Below are positions 34,584 to 45,649 of a stretch of 64,000 bases of DNA, piece by piece. The stretch comes from Gnetum montanum. Lineage: Eukaryota > Streptophyta > Gnetopsida > Gnetales > Gnetaceae. How positions within the stretch are numbered: the first letter of the stretch is position 1; each line of letters starts with the position of its first letter. The stretch is taken from positions 164,696 to 228,695 of the forward strand of contig MNCI01036774.1 in the NCBI GenBank assembly GCA_015680685.1. Reading direction: 5' to 3'. The position numbers and the translations under genes are program-made. The notes under the pieces are model-generated. The model was not told where the DNA came from, did not search any database, and was given only the letters and a program-made list of their open reading frames with translations.

Positions 34584-35633
34584 TGATGAGACACGATATC
34601 GCGTACACGATATTGCAACTGTTGTGATATCGTGTCATCCCCTGCGATATCGCGTACGCGATATCGTGGTCCGCTGCCAAGTCTATAAATAAGAGGCGGC
34701 TCTCCCTTGTTTCATCATCCTAGGCTAGAAGTAGGGAAACTCTGGCAGTTTGATCACTCAAGAGATAGAATATTTTCTATGTGCCTGCAATAGGAGTCCT
34801 AAAGTGAATAGATCTTTATTCGAGCAACATTGTACTTGAACACAAGTTGTGTACGGAAATAAAGACGAACTTCCTGGATAAACCTTGCAGTGCATGGAAT
34901 AGGATTTATTTTAATGTTATTTATTGCTTTCTCTCTCTCACCCTTAAACTCCTAGAATGCGGAATGAGTACGACTTGATTACGAGCATCTAAGGATGTGT
35001 ACGGATAGTTAAGGAATCGGCTGCTCATCGAAACGCGGTATGAGTACGACTTAATTATGAGCATCTAAGTGTGACTACTTGGTAACCTAGTGGCGTATCC
35101 AGGATCTGCGCTTGGTAATCCCAGTGGTAGTCGTGCACCAGGATGTGTACGGTTAGTCAAGGAATCGGCTGCTCATCACACTTAGGCTAGATTAGCTTTC
35201 TCAACCCTTTCCTCCTAGTTAAGTGCCTCAGTACGACCACTTCGAGCACGTGTGTTACGCACGGTGATCCCAGCAACGATTAGCGTTTCGTAGCCACGGT
35301 TGCATCGGTTCAGGGTGTGTACGGTAAGTGGGAACGGATGCTAAAGCTAGGTTAATTTAGACTTAGTCATTAGTTAGAATTAGTACTTAGTTTCTCAACC
35401 CTTCACCTTGTTAGCATAGGAGACATAAAACATAAAAAGATATAAAAATCATATACCTCAGACTTACTTAACCATACACTGTGACAACTACAAGTAAGTC
35501 TGGGAAGACAATGAATGATTAACCCCAAGTGTTCCATGGGGCATGTAGGCACTTAGTCTGCAGAGTTCGACCGGATCACGTGTGCTATGCTCATTTCGTA
35601 TGGTTGAGTGTAGGGGTACCTCGCTACTCATAA
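34584..35633 (+). mobile_element. 3' LTR, Athila-like element
   Basis: 1,050 bp, TGATGAGAC to ACTCATAA, followed by the TSD ATTAT. It differs from the 5' LTR mostly by C/T and G/A changes and by an extra copy (about 34985-35075) of the module containing AAGGAATCGGCTGCTC and GAGTACGACTTAATTATGAG. It contains a 22-bp palindrome at 34645-34666. Confidence 0.9.
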
Positions 35634-35638
35634 ATTAT

Positions 35639-36815
35639 TATTGTCCTAGCATAAGATCTATATTTCCTCACATGTTAATTAATGATAAAATGAACATGAC
35701 CTAATCTTGAATATTAATGTGCATTAGTTTGGTAGTTCAACTAGCTTATTACTTGGTACCTCTAGTAGCGAGATCACTTGTTGATCCCAACAATCAATAC
35801 ATATGTCTAGAAACATGCGAACATATTAGGAAATAGACACTCATTACCTTATGCTCATTGAGAATTTATTTCTTATTATTCATTAATTAGTTAATTAGAT
35901 GTAATTTTTTAATGTTTATATATAGTTAGAGTATGATTCATACAAAATCAATGATCATATGACTTAACTAAGCTTTATCATACAAATTAGAGGACCACTA
36001 CAAGTTTAGCTAGGAAGACATTGATTTGTGATTACCTAATCAAACTAAATACTATTGCTAGACCATTCACAGATTATCACATGATCTATCACAATGTTTG
36101 TAGATTGTATAGTTAAATGTTAAAATTACTTGCCATGTATTAGGGATAGTTAAGTTACTGCAACATGCTAGAATAATTGCTACACTCTTAAATTAAGAAT
36201 AAGCACTACAACTATTAGTGATTATATAGGCTATTAGTGAGTAGAACATTCCATGCTTAGTTATATCCAATGATGAAAAGGAATGTGTATCTCTCATCAT
36301 AGATAGAGCCACTCATATATAGTCAAGATGCTCGATAGAGGTACATCCATTATTTTGGCTAGTCATATATTTCTATCAGTTGCTGATTCCTCCACCCATG
36401 AAAATACTGCTCACATAGAGTAGGGATCCTACTTGTGAGACAAAGCATTAATCAATTTACATCCACATCCAATTATTCAACTCACTACTCTTATACTAGA
36501 ATGAGTAAGCTACTATGAATCATCAACAAATTCCTTCATTCATGAGCTATTTGATTTCACTTTAGTAGCTTAGTATATTCTAATTCATTCACATCCAATC
36601 ATCTTGATTGACTATTGACTAATATGTATATCTAGATGAATTAACATATAATGAGCTACTTGATTTCACTTTATTCATGAGCATGTACTTAAAATTATGT
36701 GTTGTGTATGATTTGGAAACTTCATATTGTAGGTTCAACTTTAGTGGATAGTACAGAATTATAAAGTTTTACTTAGGTTCTACAAACGTTTGTGTTGGCT
36801 ATATGTCTAAAGGGT
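35639..36815. other. AT-rich intergenic stretch, no gene seen
   Basis: No coding sequence or recognisable element. It is probably old repeat debris. Confidence 0.35.
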
Positions 36816-36821
36816 TTATAT

Positions 36822-36893
36822 AGTGGTGGTTGGGGGTGGGGGTGTGGTGGTGGGAGGTGCTGGGAGTAGGAGGGGATGAGGAGGGGTGTTGGA
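36822..36893 (+). repeat. G-rich tract, possible G-quadruplex
   Basis: A run of GGGGGTGGGGGTG, GGTGGTGGGAGG, CTGGGAG, AGGAGGGGATGAGGAGGGG in otherwise AT-rich DNA. Several runs of three or more G within short loops could form a quadruplex. It adjoins the SINE-like sequence. Confidence 0.6.
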
Positions 36894-37045
36894 ACCCCAA
36901 AATATTATAATATAGGTACACCCCATAATATATAATCTAGTTAAAACTTTATAACTCAACATTACCAACCAAAATTGAACTCATGACTTGGAGCTTTCAA
37001 ATCAAGAGTCTTATCGCTAGGCTAACACTTTATTGTTAAGGGCTT
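36893..37045 (-). mobile_element. tRNA-derived SINE-like sequence (antisense)
   Basis: On the minus strand, TAGCCTAGCGA (37024-37014) fits the RNA polymerase III A-box TRGCNNAGYNGG with one mismatch. AGTTCAATTTT (36981-36971) resembles the B-box GGTTCRANNCC, at a distance typical of tRNA-like promoters. The sequence after the B-box is AT-rich and ends near GGGGTTCCAACA. No target duplication or tail was fixed. AATTGAACTCATGAC from its B-box side recurs at 43739-43753, perhaps another fragment. Confidence 0.5.
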
Positions 37046-37408
37046 TATATAATAACCTGGTTTTAGTTTTAATAACCCACCCCACCTCTAATTTTCAAGG
37101 TAATCTTTATTTTTCAATAAAGTTTAGGAGTTTATTTGATTTTGAATTTGGAAGAAATTTTTTATAGAAAAATGACAACAAAAATGAAAATAAGAAATGA
37201 TTTGAGTTTTATTATGGGTTGTTTAAGGCATGTGGCTTATACGCAAAAGTAATAGGTTCATTTAAAAAGGATTGCTACTAAGACATTTGGTATTATGCAA
37301 AAAATGTAAAAAATAGTTTCATAATGAAATAAAATTAAGAGTTTGAGTCTAAAGAAATAATAAATTAAATAGAAACATTACATCATGCATCATATTAAAA
37401 ATGGATAT

Positions 37409-37984
37409 TGTTAGAGGTTGGTTTTGCTCCTCTAGGCAACTATGATATACCAAGATCTATATAATGACTCAAGAGAGTAACTGCAACTTTGATCTATAAA
37501 ATAACTGTAATTAGTAATCATTTCTATAGTTATGAGTATCGTAAGTCTTACTAACTACTTACAAATCCTCTGAATGATAAAAAAAAAAGTTACATTGATT
37601 TAGTTTGTAGATCAACACTAATAATAAGCTATTGCAAATAGTTTATAACTAGCACAATTTTTGGTTTTGGTAGATTGTAATATTATCTTTAGATTTGTCA
37701 TTTCTTCAGGCTAAATTATATTAACTTTGTAAAAACTTCTTATGTTTTAGTGGTCTTGCTCATTCTTTTGGCAATGCTATAACTTTTATATTGTTGTAGT
37801 ATCTTTTGGCATTATGGGCTCACAATAAACTTACAATGTTGATAAGTATATAATTATCCTTAGTCTTACATGGGTTAGACCACTCTAAGCTCCTTCAACA
37901 ATTCATCACTAAGTTGGTTTAGCTATTTTTCAATAATGGATGGACTACTACCTCAATCATAATCTATCATTCTTTCCTTCATAG
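37409..37984 (-). mobile_element. Copia-type LTR copy A, first part
   Basis: Starts TGTTAGAGG and aligns with the first part of 53270-54617 (shared TCTATATAATGA, GTATCGTAAGTC, TTGTTGTAGTATCTT, TCCTTAGTCTTACATGGG, CACTAAGTTGGTTTAG). It is interrupted at 37984 by the Tat-like element and resumes at 51588. Presumed 3' LTR of a minus-oriented element. Confidence 0.75.
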
Positions 37985-38852
37985 TGTAGTGATGGAAAAA
38001 TTTAGTGCTAGAGGGCCAAAGATCCTTATTGAAATAGTTTAACCCATAGATCCATGGGCCTTAAAAAGGATCTACGAGCTCCTCAAATAGTTTGCTAGAT
38101 TGCTTAAGAACTTGAATGTCTATTACCAAGCAAACAAAAAAGTGCAAATAAATCATCTCAATTTTAAGACACAACGTGGAAAATTGGAATAAGAAATTGA
38201 CAAAACAAAGGTGGAACTGCAACTTTTTTTAACGCTGTAAAATAAAATGTTACAAGTAAAGGTTTAGGAGATACAGATTATGAGTTTTAGAAAACCCAAA
38301 AAATGCAATAGCATCGTTAAGCTCTAAAACTATCATAGGACAACGTATTTACATAGATCTGCTCCTTAACTATACTTATCTATTCCGATGGTCTATGTTG
38401 TGAGAGAGTAATGGTGGTTGTCATGGATTCTTAGGCATCTACACTACTTAAAAGTCTTGGGTTCAATGTAGGTGAAAAATGCCAAATGTCCTTATGATGA
38501 AGTAGACTATTGTTTAAAAGTCCTTGGGTCTCTGTCTTATCACTAATTAATTCTGTCATGATTGCTGACAGATTTCTAGCGCAATTTGTCATACGTGGAA
38601 CACCTGCATGTAGTGTTCAAATAATTTTATCTAATTCTTTGCTCTCTGATGCTACCTTTGAATGCTGCTTAGTGTCAGCATCATTATTAGTAACATGATG
38701 CCACAATGCTAGCATCATTGTCAATGTCGGTAACATGAGGCCATGACAGTAGCATCATTGGGGAAAAGGCAATTGTATCGCCTTTATTTTTCTACTAAAT
38801 TACAAAGAATTTTGGCCATGGATTACAATATGAATTTCTTTGGGGTGTTTCA
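37985..38852 (-). mobile_element. 3' LTR of the Tat-like element
   Basis: 868 bp, TGTAGTGATGG to GTGTTTCA in plus reading, aligning with 50714-51587 throughout (TTTAACCCA, AAAAAAGTGCAAATAAAT, CTGTAAAATAAAATGTT, ATGGATTACAATATGAATTT). Confidence 0.85.
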
Positions 38853-38866
38853 TTAACCCCTCTTTG
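38853..38866 (-). promoter_or_regulatory. Polypurine tract of the Tat-like element
   Basis: In minus reading, CAAAGAGGGGTTAA directly precedes the 3' LTR start TGAAACAC. The position supports minus orientation and pairing of the two LTRs. Confidence 0.65.
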
Positions 38867-40780
38867 TTAATGTTTTGAGGATTAACTTGAGAGACATCAA
38901 CAAAGAATGTGAAACATTGCTATAGGTTCATCACCAACACTATCTCTCCACACTTGATTCAGTAGCTATCAAATCTTGTTAAGGAGTGCTCAAAATGGTG
39001 AAATGAGGTCATGATGAAATGTCAAGAGTTTGGAATAAGATCAATGGCTATAGTGATTAATGGAAAATGGTCATTTTGGCTAACAAGGAATTCTAAATTT
39101 TGACATCATGGCAATGATATGACTATGACATGTGAATTTGNTTTGACATCATGGCAATGATATGACTATGACATGTGAATTTGTTGAAGGTCTTCATGCT
39201 TCATGTTTGAACTCTTTGTTACTCGACAATGTTTTGGAGGAACTAACACTCCGTCCTTGGGATTCTTTGGCCATTAGGCGGTGGCACCCCCAACCCAACT
39301 CTGCTTCCCTCCCCCTTCCCACTTTTTTCAATTTGAAGCCATTTTGTTAAACATTAGGCTTCATTGGACTCTTGGTTTTCTTGGCATTTTCTCCCCTTTT
39401 TATCTTTTTGTTTTTCTTAGAGTGAAACCTTCATTAGGTTTCATTACTAAAGCTGAATTTTATTTTCTTAGTGAATGAACTATATTGCATTTAGTGAACT
39501 TGATTAGTGGAGTACGTAGAGAAGTATATCATATGGTCATGGTGCATGAACGTCAAATAGTGGTTTTCATTGTTATTTAGGATAATGAAGGCTATACTTT
39601 GGCTATGGGATTATGGCTTAAGAGGGGTAATAGAAGTGATGTGAGGTAAGCATTGTTGACAAGACTGAACAAGCTAACTGAATGTCGTGCATTGAGATCA
39701 CTTGGTAACTTACAACTGCAATGAGTTGTACCTTTGTGATAACTTCAAGCTTCACCCTACAAGCACAACTCCAAGAGGATAAGAAAACAAGCCAAATAAT
39801 ACATATTATTACAAGAGATTGCATAAGACCACGTGAGATAATAAGTAGAATACATGTCACTGTAGGTTACATATGGTACAACATGAGAAATCTATACTTT
39901 GGTTCACAAACTTTACAAGTTTTGCATTTTATTTGTTGTGCCAAAAAGAAATGACAAGAGACAAGAGCTCACATAAGCTTGCTTGTAGGCCACTAGAGTT
40001 GTTGACACCATTCGTCTGTCCAAACCTGTAAACAAAGACCAGCAACACTAAAAGCAGACATGTTGATGTTAGATGTAATCAAGGTCATGCGAAGGTTTTC
40101 ATGTTTCCATGCAAGGCTTTGATGATGTCTTAAGCAAGCTAGATTTTGGTGAGGAACTTGGCTTCATGTGTTTTCTTCTCACCATCATGGAAGCAAATGG
40201 GGAACCCAACCAAGAAACCCTCTATGATGCCTCTAGTTACAAGGTCAATGGTAGTTAAGGCATCCAAAGCATTAAGGCTAAATGGCCAAAGGCTTTCAGG
40301 CTCTCTGTCTAGGCATTGGAGGGCAACTTGTTTGAACAACATCATCATAAAGGTTCTACCAGGTTCAGAGGTAGATTGAATTGTGTCCATGTGTCCATAT
40401 TCAAAACTTGCAGTTCAACCAAAAGCATATTAAGTGGCACCTATGTGATAGTTAAATAATTGTAAAATAATGCAAAAAAGTATTGTAATAACAGAGCAAC
40501 AAAAGGCAAAATTAGGGTAAAGTGAGATCACACAAGGTCGCTACCAAGTAAACTAGAGCCAATGAAGGTAAAATGAGGGAGGAACAAAGGAAATAAAAGT
40601 AAAAATAAGATAGAATAAGATTAAAATGGGGTTAAAACCAAGTAAAACCAGATCAAACAAGATAAGCAAGGTTGAAGTAGGGGTTTTTTTGATGAAAACA
40701 AATTTTAAGTAAAGTCACAAGCAGCCGAATTTCCTTAAAATATGGCCGCCTTTCATGGATTAACATAAAATTTCACAGCA
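38867..40780. other. Element interior, no recognised gene; duplicated 42-mer around N
   Basis: No coding sequence identified. 39099-39140 and 39142-39183 are the same 42 bases separated by a single N at 39141, best explained as an unmerged contig overlap. A short minus-strand open frame at 40139-40390 has gene-like composition but matches no family I recognise. Confidence 0.5.
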
Positions 40781-41146
40781 GCCTGCGTCACAATAAATGT
40801 TCAATATGACGGAGCAGGAGCGAAGAGAGAGAGAGAGTCCTGCTGCTGCTGCTACAGTAGAATTGCGAGACGTGTGAGCCAGGTGCAGGGCTGTGATAAC
40901 TGGGGAGGTCTGCTGCAGTAGCATGGCATTCGTCTTCTTCTTCGTGGTACCACCATTCGTGTTTTCCAGAAGTTTTGCGATGCTGCTGCATTTACAGTGC
41001 TACCGTGGCCACAGACGCAGCGAGTCTGCGCGTGGAATAAGGACGAGCTGAAGCTCCGCCGGCATAGCATGGTAGTGGAGTGCTTATGTTAAGTCTGGCG
41101 TCGATGGAGTGGCATAAGTAGGGAATGGTTTTGTGGGCATTGACAG
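40780..41146. other. Locally GC/CpG-rich block upstream of the HD-ZIP fragment
   Basis: Unlike its AT-rich surroundings, this block has many CpGs, (GA)n and (CTG)n runs. It ends in CATTGACAG, a plausible splice acceptor for the following exon. Probably host gene sequence (intron or upstream exon) captured together with the fragment. Minus-strand frames here are not recognisable. Confidence 0.4.
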
Positions 41147-41548
41147 GTCCATGGCAGTAGAGCTAGCAGTTGCAGGCATGCAGGAGCTTCTGAAGACGGC
41201 ACAGAATCAGGAGTCCTTGTGGGTTCCCAGACTTGAAGATGGCACCGAAGCTCTCAATTACGAAGAATACGTGAGGCTTTTTCCCAGGGCAGCTATGGCC
41301 ATGAAACCCATTTCTCACAAGATAAACGCCACCAGACATACTGATACTATAATGGTCAGCACCATGGATCTTGTAGAGACGCTAATGGATGGAGTGTGAT
41401 TTTTCATAATGTGCTGCTGTTCATTGATTCACGAATAACTAGATTATTGTTTCTTATAATGTGATCGTCCTTTGTGAAGAACCGTTTTGCTAAGATGTTT
41501 CCTAGAATAGTCTCCAAGTCAGGCACCTTGAATGTTCTCTCCGGCGGC
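41147..41548 (+). pseudogene. HD-ZIP IV gene fragment (START domain, two exons)
   Basis: 41147-41393 encodes SMAVELAVAGMQELLK, ESLWVPRLEDGTEALNYEEY and MDLVETLMDG, the start of the START lipid-binding-like domain of class IV homeodomain-leucine-zipper transcription factors (the epidermal PDF2/ATML1/ROC group). It is followed by an 86-bp intron with GT at 41394 and AG at 41479. Exon two (41480-41548) then reads NRFAKMFPRIVSKSGTLNVL, matching the next part of the domain, and ends at a GT donor. Homeodomain and zipper are absent. Retention of the intron shows a DNA-level copy. It is an isolated fragment inside a retrotransposon, not a working gene. Confidence 0.8.
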
Positions 41549-41965
41549 GTAAATGATATAATGCACTTAGCTTGACACCTAGTAACTCACCACGCGTTCT
41601 CCGTCATACTGAACATTAGAACAATTAATTCTAGGGGGTGTATACTTTATAGTTTATAGTAAAATAGTAAATAGGGAAGAGTGAACTAATAATGATCTGC
41701 GTTTTCTCTGCCAACTTCATAGCGAAATGCACAAGCACACAGTACATTTTGATTACTCAACTCATTCCCCTTGAGGGCCCGAACTCTGATTGCAAGGTCG
41801 AGTGTCATTCCGTATTATATTTACAAGCCTTCAAACTACTTGTTTACTTGATTTATACTCGATTTTTCTATGGTTGAACTGTATGTGGGAGCCTTCAGTG
41901 TTATTTCCAGTTCTTTCTGAATTGCGAAGTGCACTATTTGTCTATTTTTATTTTTCGTTTCATGC

Positions 41966-42415
41966 ATGGGAGGATTGAGTTTGAAGTTTGAACATACTAC
42001 AGATGTACTTGGAGGAGGAGGGTGCTCTCATTCTCATCTGCATTCCCATGGCGATGTCCACAGTCAAAGTCATTGCTGCAATGAGTCCGTCAAGCATCTG
42101 GATTTGTCAATGAATCTTGAGAACGACAATCACGGCGGGCACAGCCATTTCCAGAGTCAGCTATTTGGGGATCCTAAGTTCGAACGGAAACATAGGGGAA
42201 GTTCTGCTGATCAAATGTTACAGCAAAGGAATGAGGCTTCGCTGCAGAGTCATGGGTATACTGAACATTCTCATTCAAGATGCAGTAATTCCAATCCAGA
42301 TCATGGTCATCATCATCGTCAGCATAGTCATGTTAACTCGGAATGCAGTGATTCTCATTCTGATCACATTCATCATCACAGTCATGGTCACACACATTCC
42401 AAATATGTTTACTTC
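41966..42415 (+). pseudogene. His-rich metal-tolerance protein fragment (CDF type)
   Basis: An open frame of about 150 codons rich in His/Ser: GGGGCSHSHLHSHGDVHSQS, then NPDHGHHHRQHSHVNSE, DSHSDHIHHHSHGHTHS. This resembles the long cytoplasmic His-rich loop of plant cation-diffusion-facilitator zinc transporters of the ZnT5/MTP12 type, which binds metal between membrane helices. No transmembrane helices flank it, and the frame runs into AT-rich sequence after HTHSK. A captured exon is likely. Other His-rich proteins cannot be excluded. Confidence 0.55.
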
Positions 42416-42479
42416 CTTACTAAGAATAAAATTATCATATATAACATTCCTCTAGCCATTCACATGTTATATCCATGAT

Positions 42480-45400
42480 TTATTTAGGAATCATTTTCCC
42501 TGCACCACCAAGAACACAGTATATCCTCCTCTACTCCATATCTTCCTCTACCAACGACCTTTCAGTTGTAAGATGAGGAATTTATTGTGTTCTGAGCTAG
42601 TTTTACAGGAAAAGGAAAATGTGAGGAATTAAGTTTGCAACTTCAGTATTGACAATTTAACATTGCATTGTGCCACCCCTACCACAACCTTTATGTCGTT
42701 TCTAATCATGTGAAAGTGTATCTCAAAAATGACATAAAGCAACTCAAAAATGACATAAAGATGCTTTATTTAGACCAGATGAGTGACTTTTGAGTTTTGA
42801 GTAATGCTGACTTTTGAGTTTTGAGTAATGCTCAAGTGACAGTGTCTTAATTGTATCATGTTGTTTTTGCCTTAACGATTGTAATAGTTTTTTTGTATGT
42901 TTGTGTGCATGTTTTGTTGACAACTTGTGTGCGTTTTGTTTGGACTATGGTGGAAATGGCTAATTGGAATAGTAATAAATTTGTTGCAAGAATTTTTATA
43001 TGTATTATGATTAAATGTTTAAATACTTTATACATAAGAAACATGATTTAAAATACATGCTAGGAATGTTTTACAATATAATAATAATAAATATATGGGA
43101 AAACAAAAATTTTTTTTGTTCTATTTCAACAAAGATGTTGAGAAACAAAAGAAAAACAAAGGACAATATCTTAAGGTGTGCCTCAAGAGCTAAAACAGGT
43201 ATGTTGAGATGCAAAAGAATGCTCATATTGAGGAACTTGACTTATGAATCAAGTTGGAGGAACTTGACCCATGAATCAGGGATATTGTGTGCAAATACCA
43301 TAGCTTTATATTTTATTTTTTTTATTTTATCTAAAAGTGATGCATTGCTCTTTTTAGTTTAAAGTAGTAGAGTATAAGTATCCTCTCCATGGTTGTAGAA
43401 AAGGTCACATGATGATCTTTCAAGGCTTGTAAGATGATGAAAAAATTCACATCGCTGACGACCTGAAAAAAAAAAGGTGCCTTATTTGATTATGTACTTT
43501 GAACGTCCCTTATCATGAATCTATTTTGAAAACTTTTTCGTTGCATCTTATGACAATTTTGAATGATAAAGAGATAGATATTATATTGGAATGTTTTGTA
43601 ATTATCAAGAGGAATTAAACTTGAGATCTAGCAAAATTTGAATTGTAAAATATCAAAAATTGTTGATTTAGGAATTGAACCTGCAACCTATGAATATACA
43701 TATTTTATTGATTTTTTTTATAGTGATCATGAAGAGAATTGAACTCATGACTCATTATTGAAAAGAGATAGAGAGAGAACTTTAAAAAGAAAGAAAAGAA
43801 AACAAACAGTTCCCAAGAAGTTAGTTATAAGAAACCATCCATTATCCCTTATTCCACCTACAAATAGGGAGAGGAGGAGAGGAAAAACACACACAAGGTA
43901 AACGTAGCTAAGTAGAACACAAAAAAAGGGATACAACAATAGGGAGTGTCTTTGGGAAGGGAGAGAAGACTATGGGCTGCTATAGGAGATAGCAAAGAGA
44001 GAGAAAACAAGTGATGCACAACAATCCAATATTTTGATAATTCATCTTAGTAAGCAAGATATTTAAGCAAGGAGGTAAATGATCCATCTTTGTTATGTTT
44101 GATAATGGCTTGCAAGGGCTGATTTTCTCAAAATTTTCTCTTCTTGCTTGCCTAACCACCTTCACAATGTTTGTATGAAATTATCAAGATTGTTATTGTT
44201 AGTGTAGATTGTTGAAACCTTTATTGCTTTTTTTGAATCTCTCCACCCATCCTCTGCACTCTCACACCTAAATGACATGGATGAGAGTTGTTTCTGTAAC
44301 GATTTAGAAACACCTATAATGATTTGGGGCACTTTTGGCAAAATATTGTCAATAGGGGCCAAGGATCCTTGATATGAGGATTGGTACTATTGGTAGAAAG
44401 TGAGAGTATCCTTGGGCCTATGGATAATTGTGAATGTTTTAAAATTGTTGAATTCTTGGGTTTTGGTTGGAATTTGGTTAATGAACCCTCCCCTTTTGAA
44501 TGCATAAATCTTGGATCTAAATCTTGAATTATACCTTTTTTTTTCCCTATACCTTCTCAAGTTTGATTTTGATATTTTTCTATAAGTTGGAGTGGAGGAA
44601 AACCTAGGATGTTAATTTATGATTGTGATCAATCTATTGTTTGCTATTGAACATATGAATTTCCTAATTAAATGATTAATGAAAAAATGGTTACAAGATT
44701 TAAATTTAGATGATCTTGTTTTGTGTGTTGCTAGAAATTATAAAATATTATTACGTGATTGAACAAATCTAAGATTATTAATTTATTTGCTTTTGTAGTC
44801 ATTTCTTTGGTTTACAAATGTGTAAATGATCCTAATTAGATATTTTTTTTAGGTTGAATAAAAAAAGTTTGATTTTTTTTAATCTAATGAATCTTGCACA
44901 AATATTTTACTATGGCTATTTCTTTTCAAAATTATCTCTTAATTATTAAAATTAATATTGATTAACCTGTTTCAAAGCTAGATCTAGGCGTTGTTGATTT
45001 TGTTTTAATTTTATAGGTTAATGTTAGTTTTATTGTTGTAGAAAGAAAACCACCTATGCATTTTCTTCTTTCAACTAGCTTTCTTTCTAGGGGGCTTCGG
45101 GTGTTAGCTCTTACTTCCTATGAATGGGTATTACATATTTTCAACACTAATGCTCATAAATTGTTGCTAAAAAGATATGACACAAAAAATAAAATGAATC
45201 AAGATGTCACCACATGATTCACAATGCATAACCATTGTAATTTGGATGTTTACTTCAACAGTAATTGTTGGCTATAGTTATCAGCTATAATAATATCATT
45301 TCCAGATACATGAGATAAACAATAGTTATTCCTTAGGATAATTGGTAGTTGGAGGATTGCTCTTAAGAATTTCAAGTTGTGTCTAGTGTGATTATGTGAT

Positions 45401-45490
45401 AGCAAAAGGCCAAATAATTATTTAATATTTGATTCTTCTTAACTTCTATTTCCATCATGACTCTTTATCAAGTAGGTTGGGATTAGCTTT
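42480..45490. other. Element interior, no recognised gene
   Basis: AT-rich with no supported coding sequence. There is a duplicated ATGACATAAAG and TGACTTTTGAGTTTTGAGTAATGCT motif near 42730-42830, and a SINE-like B-box word at 43739-43753. Confidence 0.35.
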
Positions 45491-45504
45491 ATTATGTCTC
45501 TGAG

Positions 45505-45640
45505 ATACCATTTTACAATGTTACTCATTGCACTAGTGAAAAAGGGTCTTAAAATAAAGACAGTATTTAACATGTTAGGCCCAATGTTGAATCCAGCTAA
45601 GGTTCACTATGGTGTTGTTAGTGTCTATAGAGAAAACCTT
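45505..45640 (+). pseudogene. Anthranilate phosphoribosyltransferase exon fragment
   Basis: Encodes RYHFTMLLIALVKKGLKIKT, then VFNMLGPMLNPAKVHYGVVS and VYRENL. TVFN[ILM]LGPMLNPA with the following VYxENL is diagnostic of plant TrpD-type anthranilate phosphoribosyltransferase, the plastid enzyme for the second committed step of tryptophan synthesis. The exon is bounded by a possible acceptor (CTCTGAG) and a consensus donor GTAAGT at 45641, so it was copied from genomic DNA. The open frame continues past the donor only by chance. One exon only; non-functional. Confidence 0.8.
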
Positions 45641-45649
45641 GTAAGTTAT

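Larger units (their letters stand above)
28156..35633 (+). mobile_element. Athila-like gypsy element, gag-protease only
   Basis: A structurally complete LTR retrotransposon of 7.5 kb: TSD ATTAT (28151-28155 and 35634-35638), LTRs with TGATG/CATCA ends (the last copy reads CATAA), tRNA-Asp-like primer site, gag, protease, a long non-coding 3' region and a purine tract before the 3' LTR. No reverse transcriptase, RNase H or integrase is detectable, so it would need enzymes in trans. Coding frames are riddled with stops. Confidence 0.9.

Noticed and set aside
43650-43760. tRNA gene suggested by GAATTGAACCTGC and AATTGAACTCATGAC
   Set aside because: Only B-box-like words are present; no cloverleaf or A-box at proper distance could be drawn.
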